6,781 nucleotides of DNA from JBECKQ01 sp040235375 (GCA_040235375.1 JBECKQ010000355.1:1-6781), one strand, 5' to 3'. Counted from the first letter of the stretch, positions 1-5,675 are shown. The notes: generated from the letters alone by a model not told the origin. A program made the numbers and translations.

Positions 1-152
1 TGCGCGCCGTCACCGAGGAGCTGATGCTCGATCCTATGTTCGAGCTGGCCGAGCACCGCCACACGGGCAAGTGGGTGGTCGACGCCGACGTGGTCGCGGG
101 CAAGACGCCGCTCTTCCACACGCGCACACGCCGCCGCCGCGAATCCGCCTGA
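1..152 (+). CDS. clpX: C-terminal end of an AAA+ ATPase, probably ClpX (5' truncated)
   Basis: The open frame enters from the left edge (first full codon at 3) and ends at TGA 150-152, leaving about 49 residues. The visible part begins RAVTEELMLDPMFEL and continues with KWVVDADVVAGKTPLF. This matches the end of the ClpX small AAA+ subdomain, where an 'LRSIMEE-LLD-MFELP' helix is followed by a 'KVVIDEDVV-G' strand. ClpX is the unfoldase that feeds substrates to the ClpP peptidase in the cytoplasm. The tail ends in a basic run, RTRRRRESA, which is not a conserved ClpX feature. The ATPase core and zinc finger lie outside the window, so the call rests on the tail alone. Another Clp/HslU-type ATPase is less likely. 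The next gene starts 182 bp later behind its own promoter-like site, so co-transcription is not required. Confidence 0.72.
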   Translation, partial: RAVTEELMLDPMFELAEHRHTGKWVVDADVVAGKTPLFHTRTRRRRESA

Positions 153-241
153 TTCCTGTCCTTTCGAACGGGTAATGACGTACGACGTTTTCACGCAGCG
201 CGGCGCTGATCGAGCGCGCGAGACGAGGCGGCTTCGGCGCG

Positions 242-270
242 CGGACATACTGCGCGCAAACGGCTATGAT
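242..270 (+). promoter_or_regulatory. Candidate sigma70-type promoter for the MFS gene
   Basis: A -35-like CGGACA (242-247, four of six consensus bases) is separated by exactly 17 bp from a -10-like TATGAT (265-270, five of six). The expected transcript would start near 277 and reach the TTG start at 335 after about 58 nt. The site lies in the clpX-MFS gap and points at the MFS gene. It was found by eye only. Confidence 0.4.
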
Positions 271-334
271 GCCGCACTTGTGACTTCGCCGGAGGTGGCG
301 GCGGACGGCGGGTGGATCGGGACTGAGGAGCACG

Positions 335-1678
335 TTGCGGGTCACAGCTATGGCAGACGGGACAACGGCGCGGTCGAGTTTCAACATCGCGTTCCGCGCG
401 CTGCGCCATCGCAACTATCGCCTGTTCTTCGGCGGGCAGGCCGTTTCCCTGATCGGCACGTGGATCTCTCGTACGGCCATCGCCTGGCTTGTGTACCGCC
501 TCACGGGCTCGGCGTTCATCCTGGGCCTCGTCAGCTTCTGCGGCTTGGCGCCAACCTTCCTGCTGACGCCGCTGGGCGGCATCGTGGCCGACCGCCGCAA
601 CCGCCATCGTGTGCTGCTGTTCACGCAAGGGGGGCTGATGACCGTGTCGCTTCTGCTGGCGTACTTCGCGCTGAGCGGCACGATCAACGTCGCGCACATC
701 ATCGTGCTCAGCGCGATGCAGGGCTTGTGCAACGCGTTTGACATTCCCGCGCGGCAGGCGTTCGTCGTCGAGATGGTCGAAGGGCGGGCGGATCTGAGCA
801 GCGCCATTGCGCTCAACTCAATGATCTTCAACAGCGCCCGGCTCATCGGGCCGTCGATCGCCGGCGTGCTCATCGCCATCGTTGGCGAGGGTACGTGCTT
901 CCTGATCGATGGCGCCAGCTTCCTGGCCGTCGGCGTCGCCCTGCTGGCGATGCACGTGACCGAGCCGACATATCGCACGGAACGCAAGCACGTGCTGCAC
1001 GAGCTGCGCGAGGGGCTGGGCGCGGCCTTCGGATTCGCCCCGATCCGTTCGATCCTGCTGCTCATGGCGGTGACGAGCCTGATGGGGATGCCCTACGCCG
1101 TGCTGATGCCCATCTTCGCCAGCAAAATCCTGCACGGCAACGCGATGACGCTGGGGTTTCTGATGGCGGCGTCCGGCGTGGGAGCGCTGTGCGGGGGGCT
1201 GCTGCTGGCCATGCGCGAGAGCGTTCTCGGCATGGGGCGCCTGATTGCCGGTGGCGCCGCCGTCTTCGGCATCAGCCTGATCGTGTTCAGCCTGTCGCGG
1301 TGGTTGTGGCTGTCGCTGCCCGTGCTGATCGTGACGGGGATGGCGATGATGACTCAGGCCGCTTCGAGCAACACCATCGTGCAGACGATTGTGGACGACG
1401 ACAAGCGCGGGCGCGTGATGGGCTTTTTCGCGATGGCGTTCCTGGGCACCATGCCGTTCGGCAGCCTGGTCGCCGGGGCGATGGCCCGTCACATCGGCGC
1501 TCCGGCCACGCTGCGCATCGGGGGCAGCGCGTGCATTATCGCCGCTTTGCTGTTTGCCCGTATGCTGCCGAAGCTGCGCGTCCTCGTTCGACCGATATAC
1601 GTCGAGCGCGGAATTCTCCCGCCAATCAACGGCGGTGTCGGCAGCGCGGCAGAACTGGTTTCACACGACGAGGAGTAA
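335..1678 (+). CDS. MFS transporter, MFS_3 / EntS-like exporter
   Basis: A 447-residue major facilitator protein of the inner membrane. It has two six-helix-like hydrophobic halves joined by a charged loop near residues 205-235. Visible family marks are RALRHRNYRLFFGGQAVSLIGTW at about 21-43, the loop 2-3 motif A as GGIVADRRNRHR (81-92), QGLCNAFDIPARQAFV (129-144), and DDDKRGRVMGFFAMAFLGTMPFG (354-376). These are typical of the MFS_3 'transmembrane secretion effector' group, which includes the enterobactin exporter EntS and macrolide-type pumps. It is therefore inferred to be a proton-driven efflux pump. The substrate cannot be read from sequence and no siderophore genes are nearby. TTG at 335 is preferred because GAGGAG (325-330) lies 4 nt upstream. 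The ATG at 350 (442 residues) has no comparable Shine-Dalgarno. Length is slightly above the usual ~400-430, with a polar C-terminal tail of about 30 residues. Confidence 0.9.
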   Translation: MRVTAMADGTTARSSFNIAFRALRHRNYRLFFGGQAVSLIGTWISRTAIAWLVYRLTGSAFILGLVSFCGLAPTFLLTPLGGIVADRRNRHRVLLFTQGGLMTVSLLLAYFALSGTINVAHIIVLSAMQGLCNAFDIPARQAFVVEMVEGRADLSSAIALNSMIFNSARLIGPSIAGVLIAIVGEGTCFLIDGASFLAVGVALLAMHVTEPTYRTERKHVLHELREGLGAAFGFAPIRSILLLMAVTSLMGMPYAVLMPIFASKILHGNAMTLGFLMAASGVGALCGGLLLAMRESVLGMGRLIAGGAAVFGISLIVFSLSRWLWLSLPVLIVTGMAMMTQAASSNTIVQTIVDDDKRGRVMGFFAMAFLGTMPFGSLVAGAMARHIGAPATLRIGGSACIIAALLFARMLPKLRVLVRPIYVERGILPPINGGVGSAAELVSHDEE

Positions 1679-1785
1679 GGCCAGCAGATGGCGCGTGTCC
1701 CGTTCGACCGTTGTCGGTCAGGTCGTGCGGGGGACGGGCCGCGGCTGATTCGCGCGGCGGCAGGTGTGGCAGTATGCGCGCAAAG

Positions 1786-1819
1786 GAAACGGCCACGGGA
1801 CGAAACCCGTGACCGTTTC
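1786..1819. terminator. Bidirectional terminator-like hairpin between convergent genes
   Basis: The arms GAAACGGCCACGGG (1786-1799) and CCCGTGACCGTTTC (1806-1819) pair at 13 of 14 positions around a 6-nt loop. The site lies 108 bp after the MFS stop and 50 bp after the PEP-CTERM stop on the other strand, where a shared terminator is expected. Neither side has a long U tract: the plus strand reads CACTTATG after the stem and the minus strand CTTTGCG. Intrinsic termination is therefore plausible but not canonical. A 12-bp palindrome, AAGCGCGCGCTT at 1831-1842, is followed by TTTT when read on the minus strand and could help end the PEP-CTERM transcript. Confidence 0.6.
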
Positions 1820-1868
1820 ACTTATGACAAAAGCGCGCGCTTGCTCTCTTACCGTTGCCGCCTGGCGA

Positions 1869-2384
1869 TTACCGCCGGCGGAGGACCAGCAGACCGCCCA
1901 GAGCGAGCAGAGCCAGCGAGGCGGGCTCGGGCACCGGCGTGGGCCAGAGCATCACGCCGAAGAACGAAAGCTGGTCCGGGTTCACGTTGTTGACCGTGAA
2001 CGTGGCCGTCTCGGTGGGCATCACGGGATCGCCATAGAAGTACAGGTCGATCGTGGCGCCGATGGAAGTGTTGTCAATCACCCACGTCAAACCCGACTGA
2101 CTGCTCGTCGCGGCGTCGACCCAATCCACGTTCGAGATGTCCTGCCCGCCGATGGGGTCGAAGATCTCGAAGTGGAAATCGCCCCACGCTTCACTGCCGT
2201 CATTGGTTACCGTGAGAAAGAGCGAACCGGCCCACGGGTCAGCGTCCTGGTGTGTAAACGGCTGAGCGATGCCGGAGCCGGTGCCGTCGAAGCTTGTGGT
2301 GATGCTTCCGTCGTGTGCGAAGGCGACCGGACCAGCTAGGAAGGCTACCCCTAGAACGGCAAGACCAGCGGCAAGAGAGCGCAT
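1869..2384 (-). CDS. Small secreted PEP-CTERM sorting-domain protein
   Basis: A 171-residue exported protein. Residues 1-23 form a Sec signal peptide (MRS, then a hydrophobic core, ending AFA before HDG). Residues 24-148 are polar and beta-rich, with few charges and many Thr, Asp and Gly. The end is a PEP-CTERM anchor: VPEPA (151-155), a hydrophobic helix LALLALGGLLVL, and a terminal RRR. In this family the tail is recognised by an exosortase in the inner membrane, which cleaves it and delivers the protein to the cell surface or matrix. No exosortase gene is in the window. The start at 2384 is chosen because AGGAGG lies 6 nt upstream (2391-2396) and the signal peptide begins there. The frame stays open to an ATG at 2450, but the extra 22 basic residues would spoil the signal peptide. 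I do not recognise the middle domain, so its function is unknown. Confidence 0.88.
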   Translation of the reverse strand: MRSLAAGLAVLGVAFLAGPVAFAHDGSITTSFDGTGSGIAQPFTHQDADPWAGSLFLTVTNDGSEAWGDFHFEIFDPIGGQDISNVDWVDAATSSQSGLTWVIDNTSIGATIDLYFYGDPVMPTETATFTVNNVNPDQLSFFGVMLWPTPVPEPASLALLALGGLLVLRRR

Positions 2385-2390
2385 CTTACA

Positions 2391-2396
2391 CCTCCT
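2391..2396 (-). promoter_or_regulatory. Strong ribosome binding site of the PEP-CTERM gene
   Basis: The minus strand reads AGGAGG, followed by six bases (TGTAAG) and the ATG at 2384-2382. This is a near-perfect Shine-Dalgarno with good spacing. It decides the start against the upstream in-frame ATG at 2450. Confidence 0.85.
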
Positions 2397-2511
2397 GAGT
2401 TTGCGTTTTCCGGATGCTCGCCCCCCGAACGAACACCACGATACACTCATCTCTCTCTCACCGTGGAAACACGCAGCCGATATGCTGCTTTCCCACGCTC
2501 CTCAAGTGCTG

Positions 2512-2541
2512 TTTATATCAGATTGCCGAGGCCCGATTCAA
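2512..2541 (-). promoter_or_regulatory. Candidate sigma70-type promoter of the PEP-CTERM gene
   Basis: On the minus strand TTGAAT (2541-2536) is followed after 18 bp by TATAAA (2517-2512). It sits in the most AT-rich part of this region. It would give a leader of roughly 120 nt before the strong RBS. A T-rich tract further upstream (minus-strand reading of 2573-2582) is slightly too far away to be a typical UP element. Confidence 0.5.
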
Positions 2542-2572
2542 TAGGCGAGAAGATAACTCACAGAGATCGAAG

Positions 2573-2614
2573 AAAAACAAAATCGCACCGCGGATGGTCC
2601 CATAACCACGACGG
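2573..2614 (-). terminator. Possible intrinsic terminator downstream of the glycosyltransferase gene
   Basis: Read on the minus strand, CCG and TGGT (forward 2612-2614 and 2605-2608) pair with ACCA and CGG (forward 2595-2598 and 2588-2590). This gives a short imperfect stem with a small internal loop. It is followed 5 nt later by TTTTGTTTTT (forward 2582-2573). The position fits: about 105 nt past the glycosyltransferase stop and just before the PEP-CTERM promoter. The stem is weak, so the call rests mainly on the U-rich tract and the context. Confidence 0.4.
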
Positions 2615-2632
2615 AGCGGGGGCGGCGGACGA

Positions 2633-2682
2633 AGAGATCGGAGGACAGAGCCAGAGGTCGGAGCTCGGGGCTCAGAGGTCGG
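2633..2682. repeat. Three short near-direct repeats at 20-21 bp spacing
   Basis: AGAGATCGGA (2633-2642), AGAGGTCGGA (2653-2662) and AGAGGTCGGC (2674-2683) start 20 and 21 bp apart, about two helical turns. The second and third share the 10-mer CAGAGGTCGG (2652-2661, 2673-2682). A looser fourth match, CAGAGATCGA, lies at 2561-2570. They could be an operator, but purine-rich low-complexity DNA can make such patterns by chance. Confidence 0.4.
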
Positions 2683-2718
2683 CCACCGGCAGGGTGGCAC
2701 CGGGCGTATCCGCGTAGA

Positions 2719-4251
2719 TTACCAGCCGTGAATGGTCTGCCAGACATCAGCCAAGGTCATCTTCGGCCGTCGGCAGACGCAAATTGGCGTATCCTGGACG
2801 TATGGCACGCAGTACTTCAGGCGTACGCGCCTGGCAACGGTGACTTCCCCGTAGAACTGGCCGACCATCTCGGGCGGGACGCCCACGGTAAGCAGCACCG
2901 CGCCGGATTCGTCTCCATACCCCCACAGGCGGTAGCTGAGGTGCCAACTGATTGCCCGCGGGAGGCCGTACTCGGGGCCGAAAAAGTCAATCGCGCCGGC
3001 GCGTGCGTAGTCCGGCGTGGCAAGCCTGCAATCACGCCGATCGACCTCGGGAAGCGCGTGGTAGACCTCGGCAGCGGCTTGCACCTGCTCCTGCCATCCG
3101 CACATGAAGTAATAGTCTTGCGCGACCTCCCAGATATTGTCCAACTGCCCGAACGAGAGCGCTCGAACATACCTCGCGTAATCGTCCAGGGGGAAAAGCG
3201 GCAGGCCCGCGGGCGCGATTGCGATGCCGGTCGCGACCATCGTGCCGACCGTCACACGCCGCGGCCAGATGGACCGCCACCTCGAGAAGAGCCCTTCGAT
3301 CGCCACCGCACCGCCGGCAAGCAACGGCGGATAGATCGAGTCAAGATAGTAGATTTTGCTCTTGATCAGAATGAGCGTCGCGAGAACGACGACGTACTGC
3401 CAGCCGAATGCGCGACAAGGCCGCCCGCGCTGTGAGGCAGAGTAGAAAACCAGCCCCGCGATCCAGATGGGCAGATTGATCGGGTGGACATAAAGGACCT
3501 GCCCCAGGAGAAACTGCCCCGGCGTAATGCCGGCCATCACGCTGCGGTTGATGCTGCGCAGGAATTCGAGCGTTGGCCAGTCGTGCCGGATTTGCCAGAC
3601 GATGTTGGGTAAAAAGATCAGCAAGGCGGCTGCACCGCCCAACCAGATCCAAGGCTTCAGAAAGCAACGCCGGGCGCGCGTGAGCAGCAGGCCGGCCGTC
3701 AACCCGAAGCCCCAGAAGAGCATACTGTGCTTGTGCATCAGGCCCACGCCGGCCACGACGCCCACCAGCAACCACAAGCGCTGCCTGTCCTCCTTCAGGA
3801 TGATGACCACGAGGTAAGAGGCGAGTGTCCACCAGAGTAGCTCCAGACCCGGTATGCAGAGCATGTTCCCGACGCGGAGGTATGCCGGCGCGATCACCAT
3901 GGCGAGAGCGCACGTTCCTTGAGCGAACGCCCCGCCGCCCAGACGCCGGGCGATCGCGCCGGTCAGCCAGACGGTCAGCGCCCCGGCGACCGCAGGGAGC
4001 AGGCGGATCGCAAACAGGCTGTCGCCGAGGAGGACGCGGCTGAGCTTGGCCCAAACCGCGATCATCGGCGCATGATCAACGTAGCCATAATCGAGATGCT
4101 CACCGCAGGCCATGAAGTAGAGTTCATCACCGTGGTAGCCGTACTGCGAATTCGTGACGAGGTGGAGCGTCAGGGCGAGCAGCGCCAAGCCGCCGACGAC
4201 AAGTCGGTCCCTTCGAGGCGAGGTCTCGGTCGTCATCCCGTTGTCTGGCAT
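2719..4251 (-). CDS. Polytopic membrane glycosyltransferase, GT-C / PMT_2 (GT39/GT83-like)
   Basis: A 510-residue inner-membrane protein with many hydrophobic helices from about residue 17 to 350 and a soluble C-terminal part from about 355 to 510. After the first helix comes YHGDELYFMACGEHLDYGYVDHAP. It contains the acidic Asp-Glu pair (42-43) placed as the catalytic acid site of GT-C enzymes such as PMT and ArnT. RLLPAVAGALTVWLTGAIARRLGG (83-106) is also characteristic. Such enzymes move a sugar from a polyprenyl-phosphate donor to a lipid, glycan or protein on the outer face of the membrane. Donor and acceptor are unknown here. The common DHPPL motif reads DHAPM (59-63). The start at 4251 has GAGAG 5 nt upstream. 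ATG 4236 is an alternative, and the frame stays open to 4404 without a membrane-protein signature. The araC-type gene ends 201 bp upstream on the same strand. That gap holds a small hairpin at 4381-4397 and no convincing promoter. Confidence 0.87.
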   Translation of the reverse strand: MPDNGMTTETSPRRDRLVVGGLALLALTLHLVTNSQYGYHGDELYFMACGEHLDYGYVDHAPMIAVWAKLSRVLLGDSLFAIRLLPAVAGALTVWLTGAIARRLGGGAFAQGTCALAMVIAPAYLRVGNMLCIPGLELLWWTLASYLVVIILKEDRQRLWLLVGVVAGVGLMHKHSMLFWGFGLTAGLLLTRARRCFLKPWIWLGGAAALLIFLPNIVWQIRHDWPTLEFLRSINRSVMAGITPGQFLLGQVLYVHPINLPIWIAGLVFYSASQRGRPCRAFGWQYVVVLATLILIKSKIYYLDSIYPPLLAGGAVAIEGLFSRWRSIWPRRVTVGTMVATGIAIAPAGLPLFPLDDYARYVRALSFGQLDNIWEVAQDYYFMCGWQEQVQAAAEVYHALPEVDRRDCRLATPDYARAGAIDFFGPEYGLPRAISWHLSYRLWGYGDESGAVLLTVGVPPEMVGQFYGEVTVARRVRLKYCVPYVQDTPICVCRRPKMTLADVWQTIHGW

Positions 4252-4452
4252 CGCAACTCTCAAACTCAGGGCATGTCTTGTACACACTGTGGCGGCATTC
4301 GCAAACTGAACGTGCTCGCCGAAGCGCAGTTCAAGCAAACCGCTGGCACTGGCTGGTCGGCAACCACCTGGTCCCGCCTGGTTCCTCGCGGTGGAACGAT
4401 CCAAACCGGCGCTGTCAGTGGCTTTGAGCGAGGGGACACGCGCGGGCGCTGA

Positions 4453-5346
4453 TCACGCCGGACGCTGCGTGCGGCGGTATTGGCCGGGCGTCTGGCCTGT
4501 ACGGTTGCGAAAGACCTGGCTGAACCAGGCAGCGTTCGAGAAGCCGACGCTGAAGGCGATCTGCTTGACTTCCCTGTCGGTGGTGGCCAGCAGCCGCTTG
4601 GCCATTTCGACACGGCGTTCGGCGATCAGGCGAGACATCCGGACGCCGGTGTGCGTCGCAAAGATGTGTGCCAGGTATGTCGAGCTGACATTCAGCGCTT
4701 GCGCGATTCTGCTCACGCTCAGGTCCGGATCGGTCAGATGCGCGTCAATGTGCTCGAGCGCGCGCTTTGCCAGCGGCGGGAGTGTCCCATTGTCCGGCGC
4801 GGCGTCCTGCGACAAGTCAACGCAAGCGCCGGCACACCCGTTATCGTTGCCGGCAGACGCGGCGAATTGCGCCAGCAGCGACGCCCTTCGCGTCGCGAAG
4901 TTCTCCGTGAGGACAGCAAGCAGCTCCACGCGCCGCGCGAACTCCTCTTCCGGCATCGAAGCAGGGCAGACGAGTTTGTACGCGGCGAGGCAGCGATCGC
5001 CGTGGACCAACGGCACGAGCGCGCACCAGAAATCTGCGGGGCACCGGTGCCAATGCGATACGCCAGTGCGGCGCAGCTCTTGCACGTGGGCGTGCCAGGC
5101 TACCTTGCAAGTGACCGGATCGCCGCTCTTCTCGCAGGTGGGATGCCGGGGCGCAGGGCGATGGTCGTCACTTTCGCCGGCGATGTCGATCGGCACCGCG
5201 ACCACCTCGAGGCCGCTGAGCCGTGAGAATGGCCGACAGATCTCCTCCCGCGAAAGCGCCAGCAGGTCCGTGCTTGCGGCGGCACTTCCCCGGCCCTTGG
5301 TGCGGACACGGCGGTGACCTCGATTGAAGCGGATACGGTATGACAT
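4453..5346 (-). CDS. AraC-family regulator with PocR-like N-terminal sensory domain
   Basis: A 297-residue cytoplasmic transcription factor. Residues about 195-293 form the double helix-turn-helix: the first around LSVSRIAQALNVSSTYLAHIF (209-229), the second around EVKQIAFSVGFSNAAWFSQVF (259-279), then the signature NRTGQTPGQYRR (281-292). The N-terminal part (about 25-160) has Cys71, Cys80, Cys102 and Cys108. The spacing, a gap of hydrophobic/basic helix and then HRCPADFWCALVPLVHGDRCLAAY, recalls the PocR sensory domain, where a 'CHAGL...PI...G...L' segment follows upstream cysteines. PocR-type proteins respond to small molecules; the ligand here is unknown. The only Met start is at 5346, and it has no clear Shine-Dalgarno (GCGAAG directly abuts it). 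The gene diverges from aconitase and precedes the glycosyltransferase gene, so either could be a target along with its own promoter. The AraC call is firm; the PocR call is moderate. Confidence 0.88.
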   Translation of the reverse strand: MSYRIRFNRGHRRVRTKGRGSAAASTDLLALSREEICRPFSRLSGLEVVAVPIDIAGESDDHRPAPRHPTCEKSGDPVTCKVAWHAHVQELRRTGVSHWHRCPADFWCALVPLVHGDRCLAAYKLVCPASMPEEEFARRVELLAVLTENFATRRASLLAQFAASAGNDNGCAGACVDLSQDAAPDNGTLPPLAKRALEHIDAHLTDPDLSVSRIAQALNVSSTYLAHIFATHTGVRMSRLIAERRVEMAKRLLATTDREVKQIAFSVGFSNAAWFSQVFRNRTGQTPGQYRRTQRPA

Positions 5347-5370
5347 CTTCGCTGGCTATCGCCGCCAACG

Positions 5371-5401
5371 CCCGACGCAGCAGTCGGGACTACGGTGCTG
5401 C
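5371..5401 (-). promoter_or_regulatory. Stem-loop / possible H-type pseudoknot in the araC-type leader
   Basis: CCCGAC (5371-5376) and GTCGGG (5383-5388) are perfect 6-bp arms around the loop GCAGCA (5377-5382). That loop is exactly complementary to TGCTGC at 5396-5401. In the minus-strand RNA the upstream GCAGCA could therefore pair with the hairpin loop TGCTGC, which is an H-type pseudoknot layout. It ends 24 nt before the start codon of a gene that lacks a good ribosome site. Function is inferred only. Confidence 0.4.
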
Positions 5402-5465
5402 TCGCTCGCACCGGCGTATCGCCGACGGTAGAATCACTATATCATAGTAAGGGTATCTACGGTAG
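5392..5465. promoter_or_regulatory. Candidate operator: palindrome with spaced ACGGT repeats
   Basis: ACGGT occurs at 5392-5396, 5425-5429 and 5459-5463, at 33 and 34 bp steps. The last two copies extend to ACGGTAG and are each preceded by GTATC (5416-5420, 5453-5457). Between them lies the palindrome ACTAT-atc-ATAGT (5436-5448) in an AT-rich stretch. On the minus strand this stretch contains TATGAT (5446-5441), a possible -10 for the araC-type gene. The matching -35, TTGTCG at 5471-5466, is 19 bp away and poor. AraC-family proteins commonly bind direct repeats near their own promoter, so autoregulation is a reasonable guess. Confidence 0.42.
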
Positions 5466-5482
5466 CGACAAGGGGCGCGGAA

Positions 5483-5511
5483 TTGCCGCCCTCCGCCTGC
5501 AGCGATAGAGT
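5483..5511 (+). promoter_or_regulatory. Weak candidate sigma70-type promoter of aconitase
   Basis: TTGCCG (5483-5488) and TAGAGT (5506-5511) each match four of six consensus bases and have a 17-bp spacer. A start near 5518 would give a leader of about 158 nt carrying both stem-loops described at 5522-5557 and 5598-5627. A weak core promoter would suit an activated gene. Confidence 0.3.
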
Positions 5512-5521
5512 TGGGGAGTGG

Positions 5522-5557
5522 ATCGGAACTGACGGCCGCGGGCAGTCAGGTTCCGGT
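5522..5557 (+). promoter_or_regulatory. Stem-loop 1 in the aconitase leader
   Basis: CGGAACTGAC (5524-5533) pairs with GTCAGGTTCCG (5545-5555) with a single bulged G. The stem extends by a U-G and an A-U pair to 5522/5557. The 11-nt loop, GGCCGCGGGCA, includes GCCGCGGGC. No U tract follows, so this is not an ordinary terminator. Confidence 0.5.
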
Positions 5558-5597
5558 AACAGTGGTTGTAAAGTTGCTGATTTGCCATCCATCGCCT

Positions 5598-5627
5598 CGC
5601 CGCGGGCGAGACTTTGCCCCCGCGGCG
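5598..5627 (+). promoter_or_regulatory. Stem-loop 2 in the aconitase leader
   Basis: CGCCGCGGG (5598-5606) and CCCGCGGCG (5619-5627) are perfect 9-bp, all-G/C arms around a 12-nt loop. The stem ends 48 nt before the aconitase start codon. No U-rich tract follows. It could influence mRNA stability or translation. Confidence 0.5.
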
Positions 5628-5675
5628 GCGGTTGATGAGCGTTCAATACGTTTCACTTCGAAGCTGGAGGTCGAC

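Larger units (their letters stand above)
2385..2718. other. 334-bp non-coding gap between PEP-CTERM and glycosyltransferase genes
   Basis: I see no credible gene here. The short open frames lack family features and ribosome sites. The gap contains the PEP-CTERM leader and promoter, the possible terminator at 2573-2614, and a cluster of short spaced repeats at 2633-2682. A small perfect inverted repeat, GCCACC (2682-2687) with GGTGGC (2693-2698) and a 5-nt loop, lies 21 bp past the glycosyltransferase stop and has no U tract. Base composition shifts from AT-rich (about 2510-2585) to GC-rich (2610-2700). Confidence 0.7.
5347..5675. other. 329-bp divergent control region between araC-type gene and aconitase
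   Basis: There is no credible gene in this gap. From left to right it holds an araC-leader stem-loop (5371-5401), an AT-rich island with a palindrome and repeats (5392-5465), a candidate acn promoter (5483-5511), and two strong stem-loops in the acn leader (5522-5557 and 5598-5627). The acn ribosome site follows: GGAGGT at 5666-5671, ending 4 nt before the ATG. Each is described separately. Confidence 0.75.

Noticed and set aside
196..208. CAGCGC-g-GCGCTG palindrome after the clpX-like stop as a terminator
   Set aside because: The real hairpin would have only about 4 bp and there is no U tract on the plus strand. It is likely chance in GC-rich DNA.
175..741. Long open frame overlapping the MFS gene on the same strand
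   Set aside because: It overlaps the clear MFS coding sequence out of frame. Its translation is rich in Arg, Pro and Ala with no domain, as expected for a GC-rich shadow frame.
818..1492. Minus-strand frame of about 224 codons inside the MFS gene
   Set aside because: The translation is His/Gln/Arg-rich and has no recognisable fold. The plus strand encodes a convincing membrane transporter.
1764..2339. Plus-strand frame covering the PEP-CTERM gene
   Set aside because: The opposite strand has a signal peptide, a PEP-CTERM tail and a strong RBS. This frame has none of these and runs through the terminator-like hairpin.
4257..4330. Promoter directly upstream of the glycosyltransferase gene
   Set aside because: Only poor matches (such as TTGCGA with TACAAG at 16 bp) were seen on the minus strand, not enough to annotate.
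4391..5317. Plus-strand frame of about 308 codons opposite the araC-type gene
   Set aside because: It is Ser/Arg/Ala-rich and featureless, while the minus strand has a complete AraC HTH signature.
5437..5646. Possible 69-codon minus-strand gene in the araC-acn gap
   Set aside because: It has no ribosome site or recognisable features and lies across the acn leader stem-loops and candidate promoter.
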